Shown: positions 14,077 through 23,434, counted from the first letter of the stretch. The stretch is DNA of 51,221 bases from RGIG5612 sp045546255 (GCA_045546255.1 JAZQCK010000080.1:1-51221), one strand, 5' to 3'. Notes: generated by a model from the letters alone, not told the origin. Numbers and translations are program-made.

Positions 14077-15744
14077 TTATTCAATCGCGAAAATATAATC
14101 ATAGACTTCCTGGCCGCCTTCGATGAATCCATATTCCAGCAGCGGGAAGTTCTCTTTAAACATCTTTGCAAGCTCATCGAGCTCTGCAGCAGGAACGCCT
14201 GCTCCGTAAAAGCCGACCACAACAGCTTTTTCTTCGATGCCTTCCGTTGCCGCAAGCAAAGCCCGTGCTGCTTCGATTCGATCTTCCGAATCCGAAAGCA
14301 CTTCGTCGCCATTTAATCCGATATAATGCCCTTTTTTCACACTCAGTTTTTCATACTCCACATCGCGTGTCGCTGTCGTGATCATGCCGGTCGCCGTTTC
14401 TTCAATTGCAGCCTCCATATCCCGGATGACTTCATCAATACTAAGGCTCAGGTTCATCATGGAAAGTGCGGCATAGCCTTCTGCTATCGTTTTTGCCTTT
14501 ACAGTGCAAACATCTGAATCCTGATAAAGCTCTGCTGCCTGGCTCGACGCCATGACGATATTGGAATTACAAGGCAGCACAATGATATGCTCTGCTTCGA
14601 TTTTTTCAAACGCCGCGAGGAAATCCTCTGTTGACGGATTGTCCGTCTGGCCGCCATCTACGATCACGTCCACACCGATCTCATGAAAATATTTTTTCAA
14701 GCCATCGCCCGAAAGCGCTGCCACGATCGCGATCGGCTTTTTGATCTTTTCTTTTGTTTTTAAATCTTCCTCCAGCAAGATCTCATTATGCTGGACAGAC
14801 ATGTTTTCGATTTTTAATGTAATATATTCGCCGAACTGCTGGCAGAAATTCAGAACGTCACCTGGCTTAAATGTATGCACGTGGATCTTAATGATGTCTT
14901 CATCCTGCACAGCGACAATGGAATCTCCCACTGTCTCTAAAAAGCTTACGATCGTCTTTTTATCAAAGTGTTTCACATCCACCTTGGAGTTTTGCAGCTG
15001 CAGAATGAACTCGGTGCAATAGCCATAGTCCAGTTCGCTGTCCGCGTTGAATGCGGAAAAGTTAACGTTCGGCATCTGAAAGCCATGTCCATGAATATGA
15101 TCTTCCAGTGAAATCTCTTCGCCTTTCAGCGTCTTTTTCATTCCCTGAAACATATAAAGGACGCCTGCTCCGCCGGAATCAACCACGCCTGCTTCTTTCA
15201 GTACCGGGAGCAGATCCGGTGTTTTATCCAGCGTCGCTTTCATGTTGGCAATTAAACGTTCTAAGATTTCTTCATAAGAAGCTTCACTCTCTTCATTTAA
15301 AAAGCTGTCCAGAAACTCACTGCCCTCCCTCATCAGAGTCAGCATCGTTCCTTCTGTCGGATTAATGACCGCATCATAAGCCTTTTCCTTGCCCTGATGG
15401 AATGCCCGGCAAAAGTCACGGGCGGTGAGCGTCTTTACGCCTTCCGTTCCCATCGCCAGCCCTTTCACAAACTGGGAAAGGATGACGCCCGAATTTCCCC
15501 GCGCGCCAAGCAGCGTCCCCCTTGAGAACGCTTTCATAAAATCTGCTGCGCTTTCGAAGTAGGATTCCTGAACTGCATTCACTCCGCCCTGAAGCGTCAA
15601 AGACATGTTCGTTCCCGTGTCGCCATCCGGCACCGGAAACACGTTCAGTTCGTCTACTTCCTTTGAATGTAATTTTAAATTTTTGAGTCCCCCGAGGAAA
15701 AGTTCCTTTAAGGCTTCGCCGTCGAGGTGTGTTGTCTGGTTCAT
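14077..15744 (-). CDS. fakA: Fatty acid kinase ATP-binding subunit FakA (DAK2/DhaL domain)
   Basis: A 555-residue kinase subunit that phosphorylates fatty acids presented by FakB. The N-terminal DhaL-type domain (about 1-205) carries the Mg-ATP motif NVFPVPDGDTGTNM (residues 34-47) with D40 and D42. A middle domain and the C-terminal FakA/DAK1-like domain follow (about 330-555), ending EYGFIEGGQEVYDYIFAIE. Length and order match Staphylococcus FakA/YloV. ATG 15744 lies 3 bp after the fakB stop and has AGGTGAGG. Clustering with two fakB genes and plsX strongly supports the assignment over dihydroxyacetone kinase. A short echo of its last codons (CAATCGCGAAA) is repeated just downstream. Confidence 0.92.
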   Translation of the reverse strand: MNQTTHLDGEALKELFLGGLKNLKLHSKEVDELNVFPVPDGDTGTNMSLTLQGGVNAVQESYFESAADFMKAFSRGTLLGARGNSGVILSQFVKGLAMGTEGVKTLTARDFCRAFHQGKEKAYDAVINPTEGTMLTLMREGSEFLDSFLNEESEASYEEILERLIANMKATLDKTPDLLPVLKEAGVVDSGGAGVLYMFQGMKKTLKGEEISLEDHIHGHGFQMPNVNFSAFNADSELDYGYCTEFILQLQNSKVDVKHFDKKTIVSFLETVGDSIVAVQDEDIIKIHVHTFKPGDVLNFCQQFGEYITLKIENMSVQHNEILLEEDLKTKEKIKKPIAIVAALSGDGLKKYFHEIGVDVIVDGGQTDNPSTEDFLAAFEKIEAEHIIVLPCNSNIVMASSQAAELYQDSDVCTVKAKTIAEGYAALSMMNLSLSIDEVIRDMEAAIEETATGMITTATRDVEYEKLSVKKGHYIGLNGDEVLSDSEDRIEAARALLAATEGIEEKAVVVGFYGAGVPAAELDELAKMFKENFPLLEYGFIEGGQEVYDYIFAIE

Positions 15745-15747
15745 TTT

Positions 15748-16638
15748 TTATGCCTCACCTATCGTTGTCTCTTCCTGACCGACATAATAAAGGATGATGG
15801 TGCCTGGGCCCACGGAAGCTCCGACGATCGGCCCGATGCTGTCGATAAAGACATCTTTACAACCCGTTGCTTCCTTTACCATCTCTGCCAGTTTCTTTGC
15901 ATTTTCTTTGCTGTCCGCATGCGAGATATAGAGGACTTGATCCTCCGCTTCGATGATCCGCTCCTTCGCCATGTTGGCCGCCTCGGCCATTGCATTCGCC
16001 ATGCCCTTCACTTTTTTGACAGCAAAGTTCTGACCTTTTGCATCGGAGATCAGGATCGGTTTGATCCCGATCAGGTTTCCGAAAAATGCACTGGATGCAG
16101 TCACGCGGCCCGCTCTTTTCAGATAATCTAGTTTTTCAACGAATCCGACCTGATTCACGCAGTTCCTGTTTTTCTCGAGGAAGCCTGCGACCTCGTCAAT
16201 CGAGCTGCCTTCACTTCTCATCCGGCTCGCCCACATAATCTGGATTCCCTGACCGAAAGAGCTGTTCAGGGCATCCACACAGACAATCTTGGCCTCCGGA
16301 TGTGTTTCCAAAAGATCCTTTGCCACAACGCGTGCCGTGTTGATCGAACCGGAAAGTGCTGAGGAGCAGGAAATATAAAGTACGTCCATGCCCTTTTCCA
16401 GATATTCGGTAAACTTGCGTGCGTACGTCTCGGCCGGGACCTGGGTTGTTGTGATGCGTTTTCCTTCCCGCATCTGATCATAAAACGCCTTTGCAGACAT
16501 TGCTTCCCAATCAAGAGAAGCCGGATACTCTTTGCCATCCAAAACAAAGTTCATCTGCACGTAGTCCACATCAAGCTGTTTTCGAAGATTTTTGTTCAGG
16601 TCGCAGGTAGAATCTCCAATGATTGCAAATGGTCTCAT
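15748..16638 (-). CDS. fakB: DegV-family fatty-acid-binding protein FakB (paralogue 1)
   Basis: A 296-residue DegV-fold protein that binds a fatty acid and presents its carboxylate to FakA. Family motifs are present: GDSTCDL at the N-terminus, TTTQVPAE (the Thr-bearing loop), SCSSALSGS and GRVTASS with the conserved Arg. At the C-terminus the usual A-H-x-GPG motif reads GASVGPG, so the expected His is Ser. Its ATG overlaps the stop of the upstream fakB paralogue (ATGA, 16635-16638), implying translational coupling. Chain-length preference cannot be read from sequence. Confidence 0.88.
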   Translation of the reverse strand: MRPFAIIGDSTCDLNKNLRKQLDVDYVQMNFVLDGKEYPASLDWEAMSAKAFYDQMREGKRITTTQVPAETYARKFTEYLEKGMDVLYISCSSALSGSINTARVVAKDLLETHPEAKIVCVDALNSSFGQGIQIMWASRMRSEGSSIDEVAGFLEKNRNCVNQVGFVEKLDYLKRAGRVTASSAFFGNLIGIKPILISDAKGQNFAVKKVKGMANAMAEAANMAKERIIEAEDQVLYISHADSKENAKKLAEMVKEATGCKDVFIDSIGPIVGASVGPGTIILYYVGQEETTIGEA

Positions 16639-17558
16639 TTTGTGATTTCCTCCATGATTTTCTTCTCTTCAGAGAGATCCGTGATTTCTTTTCCATAGTA
16701 AAAGACAGCCGCCATACCAGGTCCGATATTTGCGCCACTGCTCATATCGACTCTGATCATGATGATCTCCTTCGGATGGACTTCTTCTTCAATGCGTTTT
16801 CTCAGTTCTTCAGCTGTTTCAGGTCTGTAGGAATGTGTGATGAAAACAATCTGCTTTTCCGGCTCTTCGATCGTTCTCTTAACATATTCGACGGTTGCAT
16901 TGATTGCTTTTGGTTTTCCTTTGACTTTTCCGAACACATCGGTCAGTCCATTGCTGTTAAAATCGCCGAGAGAGTTGACGCCGACCAGTGTTCCAAAGAA
17001 AGCCTTGAAGTTATTGATGCGGCCGGTTCTGCAAAGGAAGTTGAGGTCGTCCATCGGTCCCATCTGGTGATAACGGTTCTTGTTATTGTTCAGCCATTCA
17101 GCAACTTCTTCGATCGTCTTTCCTTCGCTCTTTAATTCATCTGCTTTTGCGATCATTGCCGCGATCACGCCGGAGTAACGAAGGGAGTCCACAACGATGA
17201 ATTTTCTCTCCGGATATTTTGCTTTTAATTCTTCGCTTGCTTTGACCGCAAGGCCATAGTTTCCGGAAAGTCCACTGGAAAGAGAGATCGCCAGGATATC
17301 TTTTCCTTCTTTCAGGAACGGCTCATATGTTGCGATGCTGTTTTCTATACTTCCCATGCCGCTCTTGTAGATCTTTTTCTCTTCTGCCATGGAGCGGAAA
17401 TAATCGTCTGCAGAAATCTCACTCCAATCAAGATCTGCCGTGTGCTCGGTTCCATCCGGGAACATAACTTTTGCTGTCACGTATGTCGGGACGTGAAAGC
17501 GTTCTCTAAGTTCTTTTGTCAGTGCACAAGCTGCATCAGGAATAATTACAAAACTCAT
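16635..17558 (-). CDS. fakB: DegV-family fatty-acid-binding protein FakB (paralogue 2, divergent)
   Basis: A 307-residue DegV-family protein, first gene of the fak unit. I chose ATG 17558 (MSFVIIPDAACAL), preceded by AAAGAGGACAAAAA, over the upstream in-frame start at 17597. It keeps SLSSGLSGN and the Arg in CRTGRINN. It lacks the family DSxxD opening (PDAACAL instead) and the Thr-Ser loop (SGMGSIEN). The C-terminal motif is SGANIGPG with Asn for the usual His. It may bind a different acyl ligand or be impaired. Two FakB per FakA is normal in this system. Confidence 0.83.
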   Translation of the reverse strand: MSFVIIPDAACALTKELRERFHVPTYVTAKVMFPDGTEHTADLDWSEISADDYFRSMAEEKKIYKSGMGSIENSIATYEPFLKEGKDILAISLSSGLSGNYGLAVKASEELKAKYPERKFIVVDSLRYSGVIAAMIAKADELKSEGKTIEEVAEWLNNNKNRYHQMGPMDDLNFLCRTGRINNFKAFFGTLVGVNSLGDFNSNGLTDVFGKVKGKPKAINATVEYVKRTIEEPEKQIVFITHSYRPETAEELRKRIEEEVHPKEIIMIRVDMSSGANIGPGMAAVFYYGKEITDLSEEKKIMEEITK

Positions 17559-17618
17559 TTTTTGTCCTCTTTTCTTATTGATTTTGTGTCTTTCCAAATG
17601 ATGATTTCACGAAGAATT

Positions 17619-17647
17619 ATTCTATCATTTTTAAAATTAGATAGCAA
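17619..17647 (-). promoter_or_regulatory. Promoter of the fakB-fakB-fakA-plsX unit
   Basis: On the minus strand TTGCTA (17647-17642), 17-bp spacer, TAGAAT (17624-17619). The divergent hydrolase gene starts about 30 bp away, so the two promoters overlap. Confidence 0.6.
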
Positions 17648-17676
17648 CTTACGGGCATTTACGATATACTCATTTC

Positions 17677-18720
17677 ATGTCGACTTTAACACTTATTATA
17701 ATTATTGTAGCAGCAGTTATCGTAGTAGGCGTCATATTCCCGTTCCTCTTTATGGAGTATGTCGCATGGCGTGTTTATCAGGGTACGCTGGTCCGCACAT
17801 CAAAAGATGTCTGGGGAAGACAATGCTCGGAACCGGAAAATGAGGAGCAGCTTGAAATGTGGAACCGTGGGCTTGCCTGGGCTGAGTCAGTGGGCGTAGA
17901 TACGACCGCCACCGCGCAGGGCATCCTGAAAGAAGAAGGGAACGTCACGGATATTGCAATCGAAAACGACGGGTTCCGCCTGTATGGACAGTATATCGAC
18001 CTTGGATTCGACCGTGCCGTGATCATCATTCCCGGCCGCTGCGAATCCTTAATGTATTCCTACTATTTTGCAAAGCCTTATCAGGAGACCGGCTTCAATA
18101 TCCTTGTGATCGATATCCGCTGCCATGGTCTTTCCAGCGGCAAATATGACTATGTCGGAATCGGCGAAGATTCGGACATGATCGCATGGGCACGCATTTT
18201 AAAAGAGCGTTTTCATAATAAAGAAGTGTGGCTGCATGGAATCTGCATGGGCTCGAACACGACGATCCTTGCAGCTGTAAATAAGGATGCGGAGGATGAA
18301 GAAGGAAAGAACGTCTTTGCAGGCATGGTTTTAGAAGGCCCTTATGTCAGCTTCCGCGAGAATTTCAAAGAACACTTAGTCGTCGGAAAGCACCCTGTCT
18401 GGCCGCTCCTCGGCATGGTCATGAGACAGATCAAGCGCCACACCGGCGTGGATGTGGACAAGGCTGCCCCGATCGATTTTGTAGATAAACTGAAGGTACC
18501 GGCTTTGGTCCTGGCAGGAAAAAATGATGTGTATTCTCTGCCGGATAAGACCGTCGTATTATTTGAGAAACTTTCAGCGCCTCATAAAGAACTTGTGTGG
18601 TTCGATGAAGGCGCACATTCCCATCTGCGGATTGCGGATGAAGAAGCTTATGATACTGCCATCAAGAATTGGTTTTCAAAGCTTGCACTGAACGGAGAAA
18701 AAGATGAGATACATCAATGA
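17677..18720 (+). CDS. Membrane-anchored alpha/beta hydrolase with cysteine in the nucleophile elbow
   Basis: A 347-residue protein with an N-terminal membrane helix (about 5-30) and an alpha/beta hydrolase domain (about 90-335). The nucleophile elbow is HGICMGS, giving C190 where Ser is usual. The rest of the triad is intact: D284 (LAGKNDVYS) and H314 (DEGAHSH). An RG/RCE oxyanion-side segment precedes (IIIPGRCES). Dienelactone hydrolases use Cys in this position, but the overall protein looks like the clostridial membrane hydrolases that normally have GxSxG. TATACT lies 7 bp before the ATG and there is no Shine-Dalgarno, so the message may be leaderless. The 3' end overlaps yhaM by 17 bp. 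Confidence 0.8.
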   Translation: MSTLTLIIIIVAAVIVVGVIFPFLFMEYVAWRVYQGTLVRTSKDVWGRQCSEPENEEQLEMWNRGLAWAESVGVDTTATAQGILKEEGNVTDIAIENDGFRLYGQYIDLGFDRAVIIIPGRCESLMYSYYFAKPYQETGFNILVIDIRCHGLSSGKYDYVGIGEDSDMIAWARILKERFHNKEVWLHGICMGSNTTILAAVNKDAEDEEGKNVFAGMVLEGPYVSFRENFKEHLVVGKHPVWPLLGMVMRQIKRHTGVDVDKAAPIDFVDKLKVPALVLAGKNDVYSLPDKTVVLFEKLSAPHKELVWFDEGAHSHLRIADEEAYDTAIKNWFSKLALNGEKDEIHQ

Positions 18721-19654
18721 ATTTCACGAAGGCGATAATATTACAGGAATCTATCTTTGCAAGCAGAAAAATTCTGCGATCACAAAGAATGGAAAAGAAT
18801 ATGAGAACCTGACTCTTGCAGATAAGACCGGTTCTTTAAGCTGCAAGATCTGGGAGCCGAACTCCATGGGCATCGGCGATTTTGCTGTGAATGACTATGT
18901 GGAAGTTCATGGACGCGTGTCTGTGTTTAACGGTGCTTTGCAGATGGCGATCGACCGTGCGTTTAAGGCTGCGGAAGGCAGCTATGATCCGGCGGATTAT
19001 CTTCCGGTCAGCACGAAAGATCCGGCGCAGATGGTGCAGCAGCTTGATAAATATATCAACTCTGTGCAGACGCCTTATTTCCGCCTGCTCTTAGAGAGCA
19101 TCTTTATCGAAGATGTGCAGCTACGCGAAGCGTTTATCAAACATTCCGCTGCCAAGAGCATCCATCACGGCTTTGTTGGAGGGCTCCTTCAGCATACGCT
19201 GGCGGTCTGCGACCTTTGCGATTTTTATTCACAGCGATATCCGAATCTGAACCGCGACCTTCTGATCACTGCGGCGCTCTGCCACGATATTGGTAAGGTT
19301 CGCGAATTATCCGCTTTCCCGACGAACGACTATACGAGCGAAGGCCAGTTCTTAGGCCACATCATCATCGGGATCGAGATGGTCGGCGAAAAGATCCGCG
19401 AGATCAAGGGCTTTCCGAAACTGCGTGCAGACGAGCTGAAACACTGTATCGCATCTCACCACGGCGAGTATGAATTCGGGTCCCCGAAAAAGCCGGCGAT
19501 CATTGAGGCCGTCGCTTTAAACTTTGCAGATAATACGGATGCAAAGCTTCAGGCCATGACAGAACTTTTAGAGAACAATCCAAACACCGACCCGACGAAC
19601 CCATGGATGGGATACAGCCGCGTGTTTGATTCGAATATCAGACCGACGGATTGA
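18704..19654 (+). CDS. yhaM: 3'-5' exoribonuclease YhaM
   Basis: A 316-residue nuclease with an N-terminal OB-fold (about 10-95, LADKTGSLSCKIWEP) and a C-terminal HD domain. HD ligands are visible: H164 (LLQHT), H194-D195 (ALCHDIGK) and later HH in IASHHGEYEFG. YhaM in Bacillus trims RNA, and some DNA, from the 3' end. Length and domain order match. The start ATG lies inside the end of the hydrolase gene behind GGAGAAAAAG, so the pair is translationally linked. mutS2 follows 69 bp downstream. Confidence 0.9.
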   Translation: MRYINEFHEGDNITGIYLCKQKNSAITKNGKEYENLTLADKTGSLSCKIWEPNSMGIGDFAVNDYVEVHGRVSVFNGALQMAIDRAFKAAEGSYDPADYLPVSTKDPAQMVQQLDKYINSVQTPYFRLLLESIFIEDVQLREAFIKHSAAKSIHHGFVGGLLQHTLAVCDLCDFYSQRYPNLNRDLLITAALCHDIGKVRELSAFPTNDYTSEGQFLGHIIIGIEMVGEKIREIKGFPKLRADELKHCIASHHGEYEFGSPKKPAIIEAVALNFADNTDAKLQAMTELLENNPNTDPTNPWMGYSRVFDSNIRPTD

Positions 19655-19723
19655 CAGATTTTTAATGAAGCTGCTTCGATGATTGATGCATCATGATTTG
19701 CCTCACTCGGCAGCGAATGGATA

Positions 19724-22237
19724 ATGAACACCAAAGTATATAAGACTCTCGAATTTGATAAGATCTTAGAACAACTCGCCCGCAACGCCTCCAGCGAAGC
19801 GGGTGCAACTCTATGCGAAAAACTGACGCCGATGACAGATCTTGAAGAGATTCGCACGGCGCAGATGCAGACAACGGATGCTGTGAGCAGGCTTCGCAAG
19901 AAAGCCGGGCCGCATCTAGGAACACTTCCAGACATCCGCCCTTCTTTAAAGCGCCTTGCCATCGGAAGTATCCTAAATACAGTCGAGCTTTTGGAGATCA
20001 CATCGATATTGGACTCCGCCTGGTCTGCCCGCCGATTCTTAAAACCGGAAAATGAGGAGGCTCCGCTTGACTCCTTGAGTTCTTATTATGATACGCTCGA
20101 TCCCTGCCAGAGTTTAAGCAATGAGATCAAGCGCTGCATCTTGTCTTATGATGAGATTGCAGATGATGCGAGTCCGAAGCTGCGCGATATCCGCCGGCAT
20201 ATGGCAAATGCTCGTGCTGATATTCAGCGTACTTTAAACCGCATCGTGACAAGCCAGTCCATGAAAACCTATCTCCAGGACAGCGTCGTCACTATGCGTA
20301 ACGGCAGATACTGTATCCCGGTGCGGCAGGAGCACAGGAGCCATGTCCCCGGCATGATCCACGACCAGTCCGGCTCCGGCTCCACGGTTTTCATTGAGCC
20401 GCAGGCCGTTGTCCAGCTGAATAACCAGTTGAAAGAACTGGACCTTGCAGAAAAAGCTGAAATCCAGGTGGTCCTTGCGACGCTTTCTTCGCTGGCATCT
20501 GATGTTTCGGAAAATCTTTTGACGGATTACAGACTGTTAGTCGAATTGGATTTTATCCTGGCGAAGGCCAGATACTCGGAAAAGATCAAGGGCAATGCGC
20601 CGGAGTTTAATGATCAGGGCTTGATCGATCTCAGGCAGGCGCGCCATCCGCTTCTGGAAGTGCAGAAAGCCGTGCCGATTTCTGTGAGACTTGGTGGGAA
20701 GCCGAAGGGCTCTGCGGATACGGCCAGTGGCAAACAGGCGAATGACGATTCCCGCTCGGATGACAGTTTCGACATGCTCATCGTGACCGGACCAAACACC
20801 GGCGGCAAGACCGTCTCTTTAAAGACAACGGGGCTTCTCTGCCTCATGGGGCAGGCAGGCCTTCATATTCCTGCACTGGACGGCTCATCCCTTTGCATCT
20901 TTAATGAAATCTACGCTGACATCGGCGACGAACAAAGCATCGAGCAAAGCCTTTCCACCTTCTCTTCTCATATGAAAAATATCGTAGAGATTCTGGATAA
21001 GGCCGATAGCGACAGCCTCGTTCTTTTAGACGAGCTTTGTTCCGGAACAGACCCTGCCGAAGGCGCCGCGCTTGCGCAGGCAATCCTCACGCGGCTACAT
21101 TATTTCGGCTCCAAAGTCATGGCGACAACGCACTATCCGGAGCTTAAGATTTTTGCGCTCAGCACAGAAGGCGTCCAGAATGCCTGCTGCGAATTTGATG
21201 TAGAAACTTTGCGCCCGACTTATCGTCTTTTGATCGGTCTTCCCGGAAAGAGCAATGCATTTGCAATCTCAGAAAAATTAGGACTTGATTCATCCCTGAT
21301 CGGCGATGCGAAAAAGCGCCTGGATTCCGGGAACGTTGCGTTTGAAGATATCCTTGCAAATATCGAAAGCGATAAAAAGAGCGCCGAAATCGAACGTGCA
21401 GATGCAGCCCGCATGCGCGCTGAGGCATCCTCTGCTCTCGCTGATCTCAAGAAGCAGCAGGATGCGATCGATGCGAAAAAGCAGGCAATCCTTCAGAAGG
21501 CAAACGAAGAAGCCTATGAAATATTAAAAGAAGCAAAAGATTATGCTGATGCGGCTGTGAAAGATATCCGCAAGGCCGGAAAAGGCGGCGATATGAGCCG
21601 AGTCGAAAAGACTCGTTCAGGCCTTGGAAAGAAGTCAAAGGATACGCTTGGAAAACTTGGCGTTTCTGCGCAGAAGAAAACCGGGTTCAAAGCATTAACT
21701 GCCGAAGATATTAAGCTGGGGGATTCTGTCCATGTCCGCTCCATGAATATGGACGGCTCCGTAACCTCGCTTCCGGATTCTAAAGGAAATCTTTCCGTTC
21801 AGCTTGGCAGCATGAATCTGCAGGTAAAACTGAAAGATTTAGAAGAGGCGCACGAGGATTCCATGGCGGCTTTGGAAAGTGCCGGAAAGATGTCCGCCTC
21901 GAAGAAAACGTCTTACTCTAAAAAGGCATTCGAGAATGCCAATAAGCAAAAAGGCAGCGGCATCAGTAATATCAAATTCGAAAAATCGATGGGCGTCTCC
22001 ACCGAGATCAAGCTTCTCGGCATGACAGTGGATGAAGCCATCTTAGAGCTCGGAAAATATATCGACGATGCTGCGATGGCACATCTCGAAAAAGTCCGCA
22101 TCGTTCACGGCAAAGGAACAGGCGCGCTCCGCAGCGCCGTCCAGCAGTATCTTCGCCGTGAGAAGCGAGTCAAAAAATATTACCAGGCAGAATACGGTGA
22201 AGGCGATGCCGGCGTTACGATCGCCGAGCTGAAATAA
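19724..22237 (+). CDS. mutS2: Endonuclease MutS2
   Basis: An 837-residue MutS-family ATPase that acts in recombination control and rescue of collided ribosomes rather than mismatch repair. It lacks the MutS mismatch-binding domains. Core and clamp helices (about 1-300) lead to the ATPase with Walker A TGPNTGGKT at about 355 and Walker B LVLLDELCSGTDP. A long charged coiled coil (about 520-620) follows, then a C-terminal Smr domain (about 760-837) with VRIVHGKGTGALRSAVQ. An insert of about 15 residues (GGKPKGSADTASGK region) precedes the Walker A strand. The ribosome site is weak. Confidence 0.94.
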   Translation: MNTKVYKTLEFDKILEQLARNASSEAGATLCEKLTPMTDLEEIRTAQMQTTDAVSRLRKKAGPHLGTLPDIRPSLKRLAIGSILNTVELLEITSILDSAWSARRFLKPENEEAPLDSLSSYYDTLDPCQSLSNEIKRCILSYDEIADDASPKLRDIRRHMANARADIQRTLNRIVTSQSMKTYLQDSVVTMRNGRYCIPVRQEHRSHVPGMIHDQSGSGSTVFIEPQAVVQLNNQLKELDLAEKAEIQVVLATLSSLASDVSENLLTDYRLLVELDFILAKARYSEKIKGNAPEFNDQGLIDLRQARHPLLEVQKAVPISVRLGGKPKGSADTASGKQANDDSRSDDSFDMLIVTGPNTGGKTVSLKTTGLLCLMGQAGLHIPALDGSSLCIFNEIYADIGDEQSIEQSLSTFSSHMKNIVEILDKADSDSLVLLDELCSGTDPAEGAALAQAILTRLHYFGSKVMATTHYPELKIFALSTEGVQNACCEFDVETLRPTYRLLIGLPGKSNAFAISEKLGLDSSLIGDAKKRLDSGNVAFEDILANIESDKKSAEIERADAARMRAEASSALADLKKQQDAIDAKKQAILQKANEEAYEILKEAKDYADAAVKDIRKAGKGGDMSRVEKTRSGLGKKSKDTLGKLGVSAQKKTGFKALTAEDIKLGDSVHVRSMNMDGSVTSLPDSKGNLSVQLGSMNLQVKLKDLEEAHEDSMAALESAGKMSASKKTSYSKKAFENANKQKGSGISNIKFEKSMGVSTEIKLLGMTVDEAILELGKYIDDAAMAHLEKVRIVHGKGTGALRSAVQQYLRREKRVKKYYQAEYGEGDAGVTIAELK

Positions 22238-22276
22238 TTTTTAAAATCCCCAAAATAATTTATATATCGCGAAAAC

Positions 22277-22327
22277 GCAATGCTGTATGATTAATGAAAG
22301 AAATAGCAAGCACAGCATTGCTTTTTT
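22277..22327 (+). terminator. Terminator after mutS2
   Basis: GCAATGCTGT (22277-22286) pairs with ACAGCATTGC (22312-22321), followed by six T. The loop is unusually large (25 nt). Confidence 0.7.
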
Positions 22328-22431
22328 ATACAGAAAAATGACTTGCTGTATGAACGAAGCATGCATGACACCATACGATGCGTTTTCTATATTTGCAACA
22401 GATGATCAGCGATATAATCCAGGGGGGATGA

Positions 22432-23070
22432 ATGACAGATTTTGATATTAAAAATGTCACGATGAAAGATATTTTCACGGAAAGTGATATTCTGAAAAAA
22501 CTAAACATAGAGCAGGTTGAGCATGCTGTGATGAGTACGGAGATCGATGTCGCAGATTTTATCGAGCACTGCGTCGACGTCCCCCGCTTTCTTGGCTGCT
22601 GCAGCGAATGTCCGAACTTCGGCAAAACCTGGAGCTGCCCTCCTTATGATTTCGACCCGCTTGATATCTGGAAACAGTATTCCCGTTTCTATCTCTATGC
22701 GATCAAAACGATCACCCCTCCGGAATTGTTAGAAAAAACATATGACCTTGAGGAGTTGATGAAGCTGGGCGGATTGATCACGATGGCTTCCACCCGCGGC
22801 ATGACAGAACATTTAGAATCCGAGCAGAAAAAATATCCGGACAGCCGCGTGATTGGCGGCGGCCGCTGCGTTCTCTGCGGAGACGGAAACTGCGCCCGCT
22901 TGAAAGGCGAGCCCTGCCGTTTCCCGGATCGCATGACCTACTCAATCGAAAGCCTCGGCGGCAATGTGCAGGAAACTCTGCAGCGCTACCTGAACGAAGG
23001 CATCTATTGGGGCGCCGATGGCCACCTCGCCCCCTCCTACATCCGCGTCGGCGGACTGCTGAAGAAATAA
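22432..23070 (+). CDS. DUF2284 cysteine-rich, predicted metal-binding protein
   Basis: A 212-residue protein with the DUF2284 cysteine pattern. One cluster is GCCSECPNFGKTWSCPPYDF and the second is GGRCVLCGDGNCAR followed by GEPCRFP. These resemble ligands for an iron-sulfur cluster or zinc. The C-terminal motif YSIESLGGNVQETL is also typical. Biochemical role is unknown. The start has AGGGGGGAT immediately upstream, and TATAAT lies at 22413-22418, giving a very short leader. A strong terminator follows. Confidence 0.83.
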   Translation: MTDFDIKNVTMKDIFTESDILKKLNIEQVEHAVMSTEIDVADFIEHCVDVPRFLGCCSECPNFGKTWSCPPYDFDPLDIWKQYSRFYLYAIKTITPPELLEKTYDLEELMKLGGLITMASTRGMTEHLESEQKKYPDSRVIGGGRCVLCGDGNCARLKGEPCRFPDRMTYSIESLGGNVQETLQRYLNEGIYWGADGHLAPSYIRVGGLLKK

Positions 23071-23095
23071 TATTCCTCTATACTTGCTTTAACAA

Positions 23096-23121
23096 AAACG
23101 GCTGATTTTCATCAGCCGTTT
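23096..23121. terminator. Terminator after the DUF2284 gene
   Basis: An 11-bp perfect stem AAACGGCTGAT / ATCAGCCGTTT has a TTTC loop, with A-rich and T-rich flanks. Confidence 0.85.
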
Positions 23122-23225
23122 CTACATTTTAGCGCTGTCATCCCTCATGTCACACTACAGTATCTTGCTATTATTCTCTTTGCTTATCCTACAACTTGCT
23201 TTTTTCACATAATATGGAGGTTATC

Positions 23226-23434
23226 GGAACTCATGAGTCGCTTTCGTGGAACTACTCCAATTTCGCAGCTCATGAATTCACTTTTTGGAAACACTCCAAT
23301 TTCGCAACTCATGAGCTATTATTTTGGAATATCTCATCATTTTTCCTCCATTTTTTCGACTCATGAATTCACATTCTGGAACCACTCCAACAATTCAACT
23401 CATGAGTTCAATTATTGGATTATTTTTCTGAATT
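23226..23434. repeat. 39-bp periodic repeat array, locus 1 (family A)
   Basis: Five copies centred on TCATGA at 23231, 23270, 23309, 23361 and 23400, spaced 39, 39, 52 and 39 bp. Units read roughly ACTCATGA-TTCACTTTTTGGA then five bases then TCCAATTTCGCA. Each contains two small palindromes: (A)CTCATGAG and TTGGA-N5-TCCAA. The array fills the gap between two convergent genes and runs right up to the stop codon of the DUF559-like gene. Confidence 0.85.
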
